From Mytilinidion resinicola (Eukaryota; Ascomycota; Dothideomycetes; Mytilinidiales; Mytilinidiaceae), in NCBI RefSeq assembly GCF_010093595.1, contig NW_022985439.1:2372789-2436788 (forward strand): a stretch of 64,000 nt of DNA, given 5' to 3'. The notes under the pieces are model-generated. The model was not told the origin of the DNA, made no database searches, and was given only the letters and a program-made list of their open reading frames with translations. Made by a program: the position numbers and the translations under genes. The first letter of the stretch is position 1; every line of letters begins with the position of its first letter. Shown in pieces: positions 1-11,258 of this stretch.

Positions 1-222
1 GCGCTACGACTGCAGCATCGCACTCGTTGCCCAACAGTAACAGAAAAATAGTCCCCGCCGACTTTTCCGGTCTCTCCACTTTTCGCTGCATATATTCGCC
101 CATCTATCCATGCGTTCGAGGCTATCTGCTCGCCCGTAACCTTATCAATTCCCCCTTACCCTCCACCCCCAAATTCTCCGCCCTACGAGGCTCTCCCCAC
201 GCTGGCTCGCTCACAACAAGAC

Positions 223-1428
223 ATGGCCCGTCCACGATGGATGCTCCATGTCCAGGCCCAATTCTGGCGAGTCCTTATGGGCATCGGCATGGTGCTGCAC
301 CGGATGGCGTCGCCTCGACCTCCACGGCCCAATTTCAAGCGTCGTGTACATACCACCGTTTCCCCCACGAAGGGTCACTTCGACCTCGAGTTCTACGTGC
401 CGAAATCATACCATATGCATAAGAAGCTGAAGGGCCAAACTTTCCCAGTGGTGGTAAACTTCCACGGAGGCGGATTCACGCTCGGCACCGCCCACGACGA
501 CGCTCGGTGGGCAAAGACCGTCGTCGATGAGGTTGGCGCAGTCGTCGTGAGCGTCAACTATCGACTCGCGCCTGAGCACCCCTTCCCGACGGCTGTGGAA
601 GATGGCGTAGATGCCATTCTCTACCTCGTCAAGCACGCCAACAGCCTGATGCTCGACCCAGACCGCTTCGCCGTCTCTGGCTTCTCCTCCGGCGCAAACA
701 TGTCTTTTACTGTCCCGCTCCGGCTGCAGTCCGAAGTCCTCGAGCACATTACCGGCATCGCCCCGCCCACTACCGCGGGCTCTGCCTCCTCTGCCTGGCT
801 ATCGGCCCCCACAGCCTACAACGTGAACGGCTCCACGAACCAGCTCTCAGTTCCCTTGTCCGAGATAACCACCAATACCTCCTCTACGCTCGCCCTCCCT
901 GGCACCGTCTCCATGAACCCATCTTCTGCCTCTCTGCTCTCCACCCAGAAGGATGGTGCTACCGTTGATATCCGCCCAATCGCCCGCGAGCTTAACCTCC
1001 GCGGCATTGTCGCTTTCTACCCCTCCACGGATTATACCCAAACACGCGCCCAGCGCCGCATGACCTGCATCCGCGCTGACCAGGACCTCCCCGCCGTGTT
1101 CACCGAACTCTTCGACGAGTCCTACCTCCAACCGCCGACTCTCGATAAATCGTCCCCATACCTATCTCCTGGCGTAGCCCCAGCGCACATGCTCGCCGCT
1201 CTGCCGGACAACATCGCGCTGTTTACGTGCGAATGGGATATGCTACTCGCCGAGGGCGAGCGGCTACGAAAGAGGCTGGTTGACGAAATGGGGAAGAACG
1301 TCATGTACCGCATGGTGCCGGGCGTGCCGCATGGATGGGACAAAGCGCCAAATCCGCTGCGAGAATCGCCTGGCGCGCGGGACGAGTACATGAAGGCATG
1401 TGCGGAGTTGAAGAAGATGTTTGCTTGA
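223..1428 (+). CDS. alpha/beta hydrolase, HSL/lipase-esterase type
   Basis: Single-exon frame of 401 residues. It carries the hormone-sensitive-lipase family signature: the oxyanion-hole HGGG at residues 81-84, the YRLAPEHP block at 113-120 and the nucleophile elbow GFSSG at 153-157 (Ser155). A likely acid (the Asp of CEWDM) and base (the His of VPHGWD) lie near the C-terminus. Between the elbow and the acid there is an extra Ser/Thr-rich stretch of about 60 residues (roughly 175-250) not needed for the fold. It should hydrolyse short or medium acyl esters; the substrate cannot be read from sequence. No clear signal peptide is visible, although residues 14-27 are hydrophobic. Start chosen as the first ATG giving a full domain; a rival frame opening at base 27 is a shadow. 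Family assignment is sure, substrate unknown. Confidence 0.9.
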   Translation: MARPRWMLHVQAQFWRVLMGIGMVLHRMASPRPPRPNFKRRVHTTVSPTKGHFDLEFYVPKSYHMHKKLKGQTFPVVVNFHGGGFTLGTAHDDARWAKTVVDEVGAVVVSVNYRLAPEHPFPTAVEDGVDAILYLVKHANSLMLDPDRFAVSGFSSGANMSFTVPLRLQSEVLEHITGIAPPTTAGSASSAWLSAPTAYNVNGSTNQLSVPLSEITTNTSSTLALPGTVSMNPSSASLLSTQKDGATVDIRPIARELNLRGIVAFYPSTDYTQTRAQRRMTCIRADQDLPAVFTELFDESYLQPPTLDKSSPYLSPGVAPAHMLAALPDNIALFTCEWDMLLAEGERLRKRLVDEMGKNVMYRMVPGVPHGWDKAPNPLRESPGARDEYMKACAELKKMFA

Positions 1429-2020
1429 GCGATTTGACTCCATTTCTTTTGGTTGTGGGGGAGTTTGGCATTTTGATTTTCATTTTTTCATTTTGGGAGC
1501 TTTGGGGGCGTTTTCAGTGCTGAAATGCGGCCATGTGGTGATTGACATGCCCTGGTGGTTTACATGGAGAGAGAGATGCTCATTTGAATTTCCTGTGCTG
1601 GGCTGGGATGGGGACATAGACACATTTATGGGTGTAAAAGTACGCTTGTAAGGGGGGCTGGGTCGCATGGTGTTATGATAGATGAATTGACTACACGATT
1701 TAAATCAATGAACACCCCTTGATTAGTGGGATAGTCAACTAACAGCAGAACAGAGACACGTAAACAGTATATGCAGTAGCCATCCAAAGTTGATATGTAT
1801 CTTCCCATCCCTATCCCCGTGCCCCACGCCGTCCAATCACACGCGCCCAAAACAATTTCTCGACGTCCGAGCTCAGCTCCCCCAAACCTGCGCCATCCCA
1901 TCCATTCCATCTCCCAACACCTTCAACTCAAAACTCCACCTCCCTCCATTACTCTACCACGGCTCTCTCTCTTACTCAAACCCCACAATGCCCTCCTAAC
2001 CACCCCAGAAAATCCCGCCC
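1429..2020. other. intergenic spacer
   Basis: About 590 bases between two genes on the same strand. It holds the 3' flank of the hydrolase (T- and G-rich) and a C-rich pyrimidine leader (about 1790-2020) before the next start codon, as is usual for fungal promoters. No RNA gene or repeat was seen. Confidence 0.5.
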
Positions 2021-5000
2021 ATGCCACCCCCCTCCCTCCTCCGCCCGCGGCCCCTCGCTCCCGCCTGGAGCAGCACCCTCACCACCCTCTCCACCGCCCT
2101 TGCCGCGCCGCCGCGCAAACGCATCCGCCTTTGCGGGCCCAACCCGGACTTCGATCTAGTACCTGCATGGCGAAGACCCTACGCCACCGCGGGCCAGGCC
2201 GCGCGGGAAGACGCCGCGGACGCGTGGGCCGCGGGGGTGGACGCCGCGTCGCGGTACGAAGCTGCGTCGCCGCTTCGCGAGCCGCGGCCGCATGCGGAGC
2301 CCGCGCCTGCGTATGTCGGGAGGCGGTTTGTGGGGTTGCCGGCTGGGGAGGAGGGGGCGCGGGGGATGCCGAGACTAGAAGGAGCTGGAGCTGGGAGCGA
2401 GACGCTGGGAGAGGAGGATGCTGGCGCGCGAGGGGGCGGGAGGGTTGGGAGGGGCCCGCAGACGCAGACGCAGACGCAGACGCAGATGCAGCGGGAAGGG
2501 GATGGGCTCGGTAGACATACGGCGGCGCGGGGGCTGGAGGGGATGGAGCTTTTCCGGATACGGAAATATATTGGGAGGGACGTTGGTGGTGCGGGGAGGG
2601 GGAAGATGCGGGTTGGCGAGGGTAGGACGGCGCGGAGTTTGCTGGAAGGACGGGAGAGGGCCGCGGTCCCGCTGCGGAAACACACGTACGGACGGAAATA
2701 CCTGGATTTTCCTAGTGTTGCTGCAGGTCCGCAAGGTCGTATCCAAACTCGAGAGAGGCGGGTGGAGGCGAGAGAGGCGGGGGCGCCGTTGGAGCAGGTG
2801 GGTGTTGAGGAGAGGATAGTTGATCGGACTAGGAGGGTTAAGAGGAGGGCGGGGTTGGAGGCGGATGGCGGGAGGAGAGGGAACGCTGCAGTTAAGAGGA
2901 GGTTAGACCGGCAAGATCGCAGCGAGCGGATGCATGCTAAGAAGATTCTCGCGGGTGCGATTGAAAGGGGCGCACGGGCGAAAGAGGAGCAACAGCGCGA
3001 TGTTGAGGATGCCGAACGAGACCGTTGGAAACCGCTGGTTTATTCTGGATCTACGACTGTTGAGGATCCCGAACGAGACCGTTGGAAACCACTGGCGCAT
3101 TCCGGATCTAGCACTGTTGATGACATCGTACACACTGGGACATCGACACCTGAGTTAGCAAAGCGAAGAACTGAGCCACGTCCAGCTCAGAAGCAATTTA
3201 AGTTTTCGGAAATCCTGCCCGAAAGTCACTCGTCCTTGAGGCACGCTATCCTGGCGTCTCTAAGAGTTCATCACTTGCATGAGAATTTTCTTAGAGAAAC
3301 TCGCGTTGCACTGCAACTTCTGAACGGCCCTGCCGCCAAATCCGACATGCTAAACCTATTTTCCGAGGCAGAATCCACCGTCAAAGAAACAAGGATACTT
3401 TGTGATGACTTCCGCAGCGTACAGGCAAACAATGCTCTAGTGAGAGAAGCGTCTCGACTGCCGCCTGCTGAAGCTGCTCTATTTTACGGTAAATGGTTGG
3501 TTGAGATTTTCAATTCGAGACTCGCAAGTTGGAAAAGGTATCTCGAGTATCTGTCAAAATCTGATAGTGAGAAGAAGATTATTCAAGAGAAGCGGAGACT
3601 TCGCAGCAGTCAAAATGCCATAGATGCAGGCGAAGAAAGTCCACAGAAGATGCGTAGCCCAGTCATGTCGCCAAGTCACTCAACGACTCTGCCTGATTCC
3701 TCGCAGAGTCTATCACGGGACGACACCGCGTTGACGCACGCTATACGTAAGGCTAAGGGACGTTCCGAAGTGCAAGGGGAACTGCTCAGAGAGTGTTGCG
3801 AGTCGTTGAAGTCATTATCTGACTCGTCCGGCAAATTGGAGATACTACGAATCTGTTTCGAGGCACGTTCCAGTCTTTTGAAAGCCACCGGCCTCTGTGC
3901 ATCTTTTTTAAGAGCGCGCCAGATAAGGAGTCGTAGAGAAGCGTGCTCAAGAACGTCGCCTGTGCAAGCCGTGATAGCTGAGGCCAATTTATTGTTTCGT
4001 TCGGTCTCTGTATCTCGGAGTCGCGGGAAGAAAGCGCTTGAACACTTCAAAAGGTCCCCTGGTGAAAGGGAGATTCGCGCTGTAGAAGACAAAATCTCTG
4101 TTCTTAAGCGTATTTGTGTCGAGCTTGAGCGACGGCTACGAGACATGCACGTCAGCGCACAGCGAGGCGACGCTTTGCAGCGGCTCCTAGAAATCGCACC
4201 TTCGCTCAAGCCGGGCAAGAAGACGCGTAAAGCAGACGAAGGGCCTCCCCTCGTGAGAGCGGTACTTTCGACAGTACCCGAGATATCTCTTGCTGCCAAC
4301 TGGCCAGCTTCACGTCCGACCGATGACCTCGAACCCAACAAGCCTGTCCCACAACTTCCGAGAAGGCGTTTCAGCGAGACAGCATGGGAAGCCTTGACGG
4401 CTGACGAGAAACCGCTGGTCTCCTTCGTTGATGAACGGCCAATTTCACGTCTGAGAGATGAGCCTGAGCGCAACAAGTCTGTCCCACAAGCTCCGAAAAT
4501 GAGCAATGGGCTGCAGGTTAGCGAGCCAGCATCGGAAGTTTTACCGGGTGAAGGGCAAGGGCTAGTCAGGAAAACGACTTCGAAAGATCCATTGGCGGCA
4601 CAAGATACGTTGGCTTTGGTCGAAGAGCTGGTGAGAAGGCTGACGAAGGTGGAGATTGACCGGTATTTGAAGGAGGAATTGCATGTACAGATTCCCCAGT
4701 TGGTCCAGAGTGCTGCGGTCTCGGATTCGTCGCAACAATCGCGCCAGGGAGGCAACGCGACTGGGAAGGGGGAGGGTGGTCGACAAGAATCGCGGAGGCT
4801 ACTCAACGTAGAACCAGAGGACGACTCGACGTCCGCAAAGACTGGCGCGCAGATCCAATCAGATTCGCTTTATTCCCAGGCGAGATCCGCAAATGGGGGC
4901 GTCATACGACAGCCCATCGAAGAATGGACTCGCCAGGTCGGTCATGAATCTAACGACTCGCGAGTATTATCTCAATTAGACGTACGGAGGGATTCAGAAA

Positions 5001-6376
5001 GCATGGAGTCTGCCTCGGGCCAGTCCCCACCATCAGACGAAACTCCTAATGTCTCCCTCCTCGAAGAGCTCTTCCCCGAAACTGTGAAGCAGGGACAACT
5101 TACTCTCCTCGACTCCCGCGAAGTACCGAAACTCAACTCACCCGCGACCTTGAAGTCATCCCAGCGTAATCCCAAATCCGGCCTCATTCGCCATCTCGCA
5201 GTATCCTCTCCCTCCGATCCAACTCCGGCGCCATCGCCATCTCAAGTTTATGCCGCGAAACTCGAATCCTCAGCTGCTAACCGCAACATCTTCCCCGGCG
5301 GCAACTCCACCACGGTCCTCCACCTCACCAACGCCTCAACGACCCTCACTGAAGCCGACTTCCACCGCCTCGTCCCGCACGGCGCCCACATCCCGCAGTG
5401 GAGCACTCCCACAACCGGCGGCATCGCCCGCATCGTCCCCGGCCGCGACACGGCAAGCCTCCAGCGCCAAAACCACTACTACCTCTTCTTCTCCTCCCCC
5501 GGTGCTGCCTACGCCTACCAGAACAACGCCGCCCGCATCCACAAGCTGGCGTCGATGCACACCGCCGGATCCATCTCCGACGCCATCCCCCCGCCGCCGG
5601 GCTTCTGCGAGGACGGCGAGGACATCGACGAGCTCATCAAGAGCTACGCGCTCGCGGTCCCGGGCCTCTCCCTGCACTTGAATCTCGAACCACCCCCCTT
5701 CAACCCCTTGCTCGCTGCCCTCGTCCACCACGGCGGCTACCGCGGCGTCGTGGGCCAGAACGGCGAGGTCGGCCGCCGCGTGCTGCTTGAGGTCGCGGGC
5801 CGCAATCTCGGGCGACGCATACTGTATAACGCGATTAAGCATGACGGCTTCCGTCGCGGGATGCTGTGGCCCATCTCTGGTGGGCTGGGGGGCGTGCTCA
5901 ACCTCGGCGATATCGTGGGACTCGAGAGTCTTGTTCGGCGGAAAGCGGGCGCGGGGTATTACGCCCTCGGCGTGGGCGAGGCGGGTACGCTGTTCCGCGA
6001 TATCAATCTAGAGAGCGGCAGCGAGGCGGAGTTCCAGCCGACGTTTGGCGTGGAGCTGGACGCCGCGCCGCAGTTTGGCGGCGAGCGGGGCGTCGCGCGG
6101 TTTAAGGGCGAGCTTGGCGCGGGGAGTGGGAGTGGGAGGGGCGTGGGGCCCGAGTCAGAGGAGGCGCGGTTGAGGCAGAGTGTATACGTGCTGAAGAAGA
6201 AGGTGCATGGGCGGTATGTGGTCGAGTTTGAGGACGAGGGGGCGGCGAAGAGGTTTGCGCGGGTTTGGAGGGGGAGGGTTATTTCGGAACATTGGATGAA
6301 CATGAGTGGTGGGAAGGAGGGGCAGGAGAGGAGGGTGGAGGAGGGGAGGGTGGTGCATACGGAGGTTTTGTGGTAG
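2021..6376 (+). CDS. large hypothetical protein, probably mitochondrial
   Basis: Uninterrupted frame of 1451 residues; I do not recognise the family. The N-terminus is rich in Arg, Ser, Leu and Ala with almost no acidic residues for the first 45 positions and ends in RRPYATA, which resembles a mitochondrial presequence. Residues about 100-420 are low-complexity and strongly basic, with a QT repeat from a CAGACG hexamer array (about 2459-2488) and two copies of a 19-residue unit. The middle (about 430-780) is helical and charged. The C-terminal third (about 1090-1430) looks globular: a beta-strand/helix pattern starting near VLHLTNAS and a late VYVLKKKVHGRYVVEFEDE strand pair, suggesting an RRM-like or similar alpha/beta fold. 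A role in mitochondrial gene expression is only a guess. Base composition is very GC-rich at both ends and ordinary in the middle. Confidence 0.7.
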   Translation: MPPPSLLRPRPLAPAWSSTLTTLSTALAAPPRKRIRLCGPNPDFDLVPAWRRPYATAGQAAREDAADAWAAGVDAASRYEAASPLREPRPHAEPAPAYVGRRFVGLPAGEEGARGMPRLEGAGAGSETLGEEDAGARGGGRVGRGPQTQTQTQTQMQREGDGLGRHTAARGLEGMELFRIRKYIGRDVGGAGRGKMRVGEGRTARSLLEGRERAAVPLRKHTYGRKYLDFPSVAAGPQGRIQTRERRVEAREAGAPLEQVGVEERIVDRTRRVKRRAGLEADGGRRGNAAVKRRLDRQDRSERMHAKKILAGAIERGARAKEEQQRDVEDAERDRWKPLVYSGSTTVEDPERDRWKPLAHSGSSTVDDIVHTGTSTPELAKRRTEPRPAQKQFKFSEILPESHSSLRHAILASLRVHHLHENFLRETRVALQLLNGPAAKSDMLNLFSEAESTVKETRILCDDFRSVQANNALVREASRLPPAEAALFYGKWLVEIFNSRLASWKRYLEYLSKSDSEKKIIQEKRRLRSSQNAIDAGEESPQKMRSPVMSPSHSTTLPDSSQSLSRDDTALTHAIRKAKGRSEVQGELLRECCESLKSLSDSSGKLEILRICFEARSSLLKATGLCASFLRARQIRSRREACSRTSPVQAVIAEANLLFRSVSVSRSRGKKALEHFKRSPGEREIRAVEDKISVLKRICVELERRLRDMHVSAQRGDALQRLLEIAPSLKPGKKTRKADEGPPLVRAVLSTVPEISLAANWPASRPTDDLEPNKPVPQLPRRRFSETAWEALTADEKPLVSFVDERPISRLRDEPERNKSVPQAPKMSNGLQVSEPASEVLPGEGQGLVRKTTSKDPLAAQDTLALVEELVRRLTKVEIDRYLKEELHVQIPQLVQSAAVSDSSQQSRQGGNATGKGEGGRQESRRLLNVEPEDDSTSAKTGAQIQSDSLYSQARSANGGVIRQPIEEWTRQVGHESNDSRVLSQLDVRRDSESMESASGQSPPSDETPNVSLLEELFPETVKQGQLTLLDSREVPKLNSPATLKSSQRNPKSGLIRHLAVSSPSDPTPAPSPSQVYAAKLESSAANRNIFPGGNSTTVLHLTNASTTLTEADFHRLVPHGAHIPQWSTPTTGGIARIVPGRDTASLQRQNHYYLFFSSPGAAYAYQNNAARIHKLASMHTAGSISDAIPPPPGFCEDGEDIDELIKSYALAVPGLSLHLNLEPPPFNPLLAALVHHGGYRGVVGQNGEVGRRVLLEVAGRNLGRRILYNAIKHDGFRRGMLWPISGGLGGVLNLGDIVGLESLVRRKAGAGYYALGVGEAGTLFRDINLESGSEAEFQPTFGVELDAAPQFGGERGVARFKGELGAGSGSGRGVGPESEEARLRQSVYVLKKKVHGRYVVEFEDEGAAKRFARVWRGRVISEHWMNMSGGKEGQERRVEEGRVVHTEVLW
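3001..3114 (+). repeat. 57-bp in-frame tandem duplication
   Basis: Two adjacent copies of a 57-base unit (3001-3057 and 3058-3114), both beginning TGTTGAGGAT, followed by the start of a third at 3115. Each encodes 19 residues containing ERDRWKPL and SGS. It lies inside the large hypothetical gene and keeps its frame. Confidence 0.85.
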
Positions 6377-7271
6377 GGGATGTATTTGTATGTGTGGGTG
6401 GGATGGGGGTTGCTGCATTGCGGAGCGGTGTTTCTTGTGTATATGGTGCATTTGTAGTATATAAATGTGATCTCCTGATTGGCTTCAGACTGCTGGGAAC
6501 GGTGCTTTTCGATTGGTGCCATATCTGCATTTCCTCTTCTGTCAGAACCACCAGCGTCATTCAACATGTGGTGTCTCGAGAAGGTAGCTTTTGACAACGA
6601 GAAAGCGTGGAGTCACGACCTCAGGAGTGTGCCATGCAGTGTTTCAAGTCTTCAAGATCCTATCTTGTTTGTATCCTTTAGATCAGAGTGCAATCCAGAC
6701 TGTCTTCCCGCCTCCAATTCCAAGTGCTCCCAAATCAGCCCCCCTCGGCTCTCCCTCTGAGCTTCGCCACAACCTCAGACCGCCCTCCACCTTCTCTCTC
6801 ACCATCAAAACTCACCCATCAAAACCAACCCAAAATCTATGCGAGATTCATCCCGAGCTTCACACCCCAGACTTCACTGTCAGCAACCTAGGCAAAACTA
6901 CACACTTTGTCGGCAATCATGGTCTTTTTATCCCAGATCTTCCCGGTGCTGCCGCCAACCCCGCAAACCGACTCCACACGATGACGACGGCGCACCGTAC
7001 CTGCGGTACAACGGTAACCCCAACGGTCACGGCCGCGCCTTGAATTTTCAACGTAGAGCTTTTTGGCAGCGGCTCATCGTGCTCCCTTTTGCTGCTAGCC
7101 TCTCGAGCTGCTGGGTCGCCGTGTCGCGAGTATGGAGTCCAGTGAGCGCGGAGGGTATAAAACCCACCGCCATGCCCAGCTTCATGAGCTGCAACTTTCG
7201 ACGATCTAAAATTGCTCTAAATATACACAAATTTCCCCGCGAACACCACCCCCAGGCCCCAGTTCGCCCAA
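6377..7271. other. intergenic spacer with promoter of the alpha-galactosidase gene
   Basis: About 895 bases. Small frames in it are C-rich leader sequence, not convincing genes. The only clear signal is a TATA box near its right end. Confidence 0.5.
7156..7162 (+). promoter_or_regulatory. TATA box of the alpha-galactosidase gene
   Basis: TATAAAA in a GC-rich setting, 110 bases before the ATG at 7272; spacing suits a leader of about 80 bases. Confidence 0.6.
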
Positions 7272-9228
7272 ATGCATCTCCTTTCCCGCCGTCGAGTCCC
7301 CCTCATCTCTCTCGTCTCCCTCCTCTCCCTCGCCCTCGCCCTCGTCCGCCCAGTCGCGTCGTATGTCTCGGCCGACGGCACCGTCGTCATCCCCGGCGCG
7401 TCGTCGTACAACGGGCTCAACTTGGTCCCGCAGATGGGGTGGGATAACTGGAATGCGTTTGGGTGCGATGTGAATGAGACGTTGGTGCTGAGGACGGCGG
7501 AGAGGATGGTGCGGTATGGGCTGAGGGATTTGGGGTATCGGTATGTGGTGTTGGATGATTGTTGGAGTGTTGGGAGGAATGAGACGGGGTTTTTGGTTGA
7601 GAATCGTGAGTGCGGTGGTTCTCACTGTGTTGAAGAGTTTGGGGCGTTTGGGGCGTTTGGGGTTGGTTTGGATAGGTGGGCTAATTTGATGCAGCGAAGA
7701 CGTTTCCGCATGTGAGTTTTCAGGCCTTGAGATGAAGCGGGGTTTTTAGAGTTGAAGGTGGGCATGTGATGCTGATGGTCCTAGGGAATGAAATACGTCG
7801 CTGATACGATCCACTCCCTTGGCCTTAAATTCGGGATGTATTCCTCCGCTGGCGTGTTCACCTGTGGTCGCTACCCTGGCTCTTTGGGTAACGAGCAGAA
7901 AGATGCCGATTACTTCGCCTCCGTGGGCGCAGACTATTTGAAATACGATAATTGCTTTAATCAAGGCCAATCTGGGACGGCGCAGATCTCGTTTAATAGG
8001 TACAACGTCATGTCACAAGCGTTGAATAGAACGGGACGACCGATTGTGTATTCATTGGTACGTTGAAAGATATCTAGTGAAAAACGGGAGATGGGAAAAC
8101 CAGATTAGGGCTAACGATCCCATAGTGCAATTGGGGCGATGACAATCCATATGATTGGGCATACACGATTTCCAACTCAGGGCGTATGTCTGGGGATGTG
8201 TATGATTCGTTCAATCGACCGGATAGTCGCTGCCCGTGTACGGAGGCGATTGGGTGCGCGTGGCCAGGTTTTCATTGCTCCGTTATGAATATCTTGAATA
8301 AGGTGCGTGACCAAAATAATGTATCTGTTGGCGATGAAGGCTGATAAGACTGTGTAGATGGCGTCAATTCAGTCCCGGACGATGTCTGGGTACTTCAATG
8401 ACATGGATATGTTAGAAGTCGGGAACGGAGGTCAGAGCGGTAAGCAACCTTTTCTCCATAGCTCAGTACAGAGTCAAGCTAATGAGTTTACAGACAACGA
8501 GTACGTCGTCCACTTCTCCATGTGGGCAATGAATGCTTCTCCACTGCTAATAGGCACCAACGTACTCACTCTCTCTCCCGCCAATCTCGCAATCTACTCC
8601 AACCCAGCCGTCATCGCACTCAACCAAGACCCTTCCGCGACCGCTGCAGTCCGCAAATGGCGGTATTTCGTGGACCCAGACGAGACCGGTGAGGGCGAAA
8701 TAGCGCTCTGGACCCGCAGTCTCAATAACACCGACCAGGTGGTTGCGCTGCTGAACGCTGCAAATACGAGTATGATGATGAACGCCACCATGAATGATAT
8801 CTTCCTGGATCCTAGGACAGCAGGCGCGTATCAGGCGCCTCCGCAGTTGAGTGAGACGTGGGATGTGTAAGTTTTGAGGACTCTCGGATAGACTGACCAT
8901 CGAGTTTGCCTACCAAGTATGAGGCTAACAAAGCCGCAGCTATGATCTCTGGGCCAACCGAATGAGCAATGCTGAAGCTGGAGCTATCATCAACGGCACC
9001 GCGATGAATTTGACCGCCAATACGAATAGTACGCTTACGCGGTATAACGCCACTGCAACGAGTTATGCGCAGGGTCTATTGAATAACGACACCGCTCTGC
9101 TTGGGTTGAAGGTGGGAAGTATTGCGCCAGGAGGGACGTGGTCGGCTATGATCCCGAGACATTCGGTTGGGCTGTATAGGCTGAGGCAGAGGGAGAGTAA
9201 GGTAGTAAGAAGGAAGGATGAGTTGTAG
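7272..9228 (+). CDS. GH27 alpha-galactosidase, secreted
   Basis: Seven exons: 7272-7605, 7695-7711, 7785-8057, 8126-8302, 8358-8439, 8494-8866, 8940-9228. They join in phase into about 514 residues, a normal fungal GH27 length. A signal peptide ends near VRPVAS. Family marks in order: [10 protein letters not shown], the DDCWS block, KTFPHGMKYVAD, the nucleophile motif KYDNC, and the acid/base region [11 protein letters not shown], then a C-terminal beta domain with many N-glycosylation sites. It should release terminal alpha-1,6-galactose from melibiose, raffinose or galactomannan outside the cell. Exon 2 is only 17 bases, but it is needed to rebuild the conserved PKTFPHG segment. The rebuilt protein is uninterrupted and shows no sign of inactivation. 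Confidence 0.93.
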
Positions 9229-9589
9229 GTGAACCTCAAGCTAAGAGAAAAGTTTGATTTCATTAGCTTCAACATCAGGTACACCACGCTTCACCGTTCT
9301 AGCGAGCCTACAACGTTATATCACGGGCATCAAAATAAGAGCACTGTGAATCTTTCCGCAGATTTACATCTTTACGAAATGATCGCGTGGCTGGCAACCT
9401 GCGAGCCTTCAACCGTGGGAAATGGATATTCTCAATACACTATTATGCACAGGTGCGTTGACTGCCCAAACCTCTTTCCTTTGCGCCTAGGTAGGACCCA
9501 CTCAAACACGTGACTGGCGCGTGCGGACTGCGCCAGAAATGGGTTATTTTGCATTGTGAGGCTGTCTAATTCTAAATGCTTGTTTCCCG
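9229..9589. other. convergent 3' spacer
   Basis: About 360 bases between the 3' ends of the alpha-galactosidase (+) and the flavin monooxygenase (-). No gene or repeat seen. Confidence 0.5.
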
Positions 9590-11258
9590 TTATAGCCGTG
9601 CGCGTTCTACGTATGTATCAGCCGGTTTCGCTGACTCTACTCCTTTGAGTTGCTTCTCGACAAGCGCAGCGGTATCTTTCCAGTTCTGGATTCGATTCTG
9701 CATCGTCTTCTCCGCAATCGCTAGCCACGCTGGATCCCATTTCAGCAACCGCCTTCCTGGAACACCAGGTGCTGGCTCGCCAGCCAACTTCCGAAGAGCC
9801 TCGAAGTACTCCTCAAAGTCGGGAGCCACCTTGAAGAATGGCTGTCCATCCCCTCGCTTCCTGAGTCTGTCTTCTTCCCATTCTTTTTGGCCTTCTTTTG
9901 AGGGTAATTGGGCACGCCCAGCCAGGTACCGCGCCACGGCAACGGCTTGCCATTCGAAGACCAGAAAAGTGAACCCTGCCGAGACCTATTTTTTGTTAGC
10001 TAGTTCTGTCCTGGGAACGGAAAGGTCTGAGCTCACCCCTCCCACAAAGCTCAATGTCGGGTCATCCTGCATGAAAATGTGTTCATACGTCCCCAGAATT
10101 CGGCGATTCGCAATCTTAACAGATGGAAGGAATGGCAAGCTGAAGTCGTAGCCAGTGCCAAAGATGATATGATCCACATTATCGACCTTGGTACCGTCTG
10201 AGAAGTAAACTGTTCGGCTGTTTGGGGACGTAGAAACGTGCGATATGGTAGGCTTCAGTGCTATCTGAGGATGCTCGAACGGGACTGTGCCGTATACCCG
10301 ATGAGGTTCTCGTATCGACGAGTACACTGGAGACTTTGCTACGGCTGCGATCTGTCGAGCGATATCCGTTGCGGACACTGAAGCTCCGATGGTGACGACA
10401 GTCTATTAAAATTCAAGTCAGTACTCGATATCTTCTTTTATGAGAATTGCTCAATCTTACCTTGCCACGATACCGTTCCGGCCCACGGTAGATCTTGCTA
10501 TGCTCCACAACACCCGGGTGATTCTCACTGAACTCCGCGAGTCCCTTCACCTCCGAAAATCTAGGGATACTATAATGCCCGCTCGCAACCACCAGCGCAT
10601 CAAAGGTCTCTTGCCACCAGTAATTGTGCTTCCCGCCGGGCAAGGCTTTCCTCAGAGTCAGCACCCACTCCTTCCCAACCTTCTCCGCTTTCTCCACCGA
10701 CGTGTTGTATTCCACTAGCTGGCGGTACCCATTCCGATCAATCAGGTTCTCGACCCATCCTCGAATGATTTCGCTCTTGTGGAACGCGGCATCGGGATCA
10801 ATGACCCCGTTGGCGTCTGGTTCCTGGTTCTTTGGGAACTTCTCTTTCGAGAAGGCCATTATGCGGCCGTCGATGTTGCTGATCATCCCAGGATACACAG
10901 GGGTGTATGTATACCGATATTCTCTCCCATTAATCTTCTCTTCTTGGGTAGTAAGAGCCGGAAACGTTTCAGGCACCGGAATGGGCTGGTCGGCTGTCTG
11001 ATCAATGAGTGCTCGGAGTGATGGTATCCGGGGCTGGTTATTATTGTCCTCGATCCTAGAATCCGGTGATTAGAATTGTGTATTGAGGTTATTGAGAATC
11101 GTCGTTTTGGCTGGTTCTTACCATATCCCGCCAGCTTTCTCTCGTCTCTCGAAGACGCGGATGACGTCGAATGTCTTCTCTTCGGTCAACGCATCAATGG
11201 TGATGGCTCCAGCCGGCCCCGCGCCAATAACGGCTACTCTTTTGATATTCGAAGCCAT
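9590..11258 (-). CDS. FAD/NADPH-dependent monooxygenase, FMO type
   Basis: Four exons read right to left: 11258-11122, 11055-10461, 10402-10037, 9985-9590; phases agree and give 497 residues. The N-terminus has the FAD Rossmann motif GAGPAG (12-17) and the VFERREKAGGIW segment. A middle block has the ALVVASGHYSIPRFSEVKG pattern of flavin monooxygenases. The second dinucleotide site begins VVTIGASVSATD, with GASVSA in place of GxGxSG. The ATG at 11258 gives the glycine motif its usual short lead. Such enzymes oxygenate soft nucleophiles (N, S) or carry out Baeyer-Villiger reactions. It sits next to a Dal5-like carrier and two TauD-type dioxygenases, suggesting work on an organosulfur or amine substrate; that is inference. 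Confidence 0.9.

Noticed and set aside
27..422. 131-residue frame overlapping the alpha/beta hydrolase start
   Set aside because: Different frame from the well-supported hydrolase; composition is that of a shadow frame.
2179..2746. Long minus-strand frames opposite the large hypothetical gene
   Set aside because: They come from GC-rich third positions and the CAGACG repeat; no domain is visible and the plus frame is continuous.
3676..4806. 376-residue minus-strand frame
   Set aside because: It lies fully opposite the plus-strand coding sequence and shows Ser/Arg/Leu-rich shadow composition.
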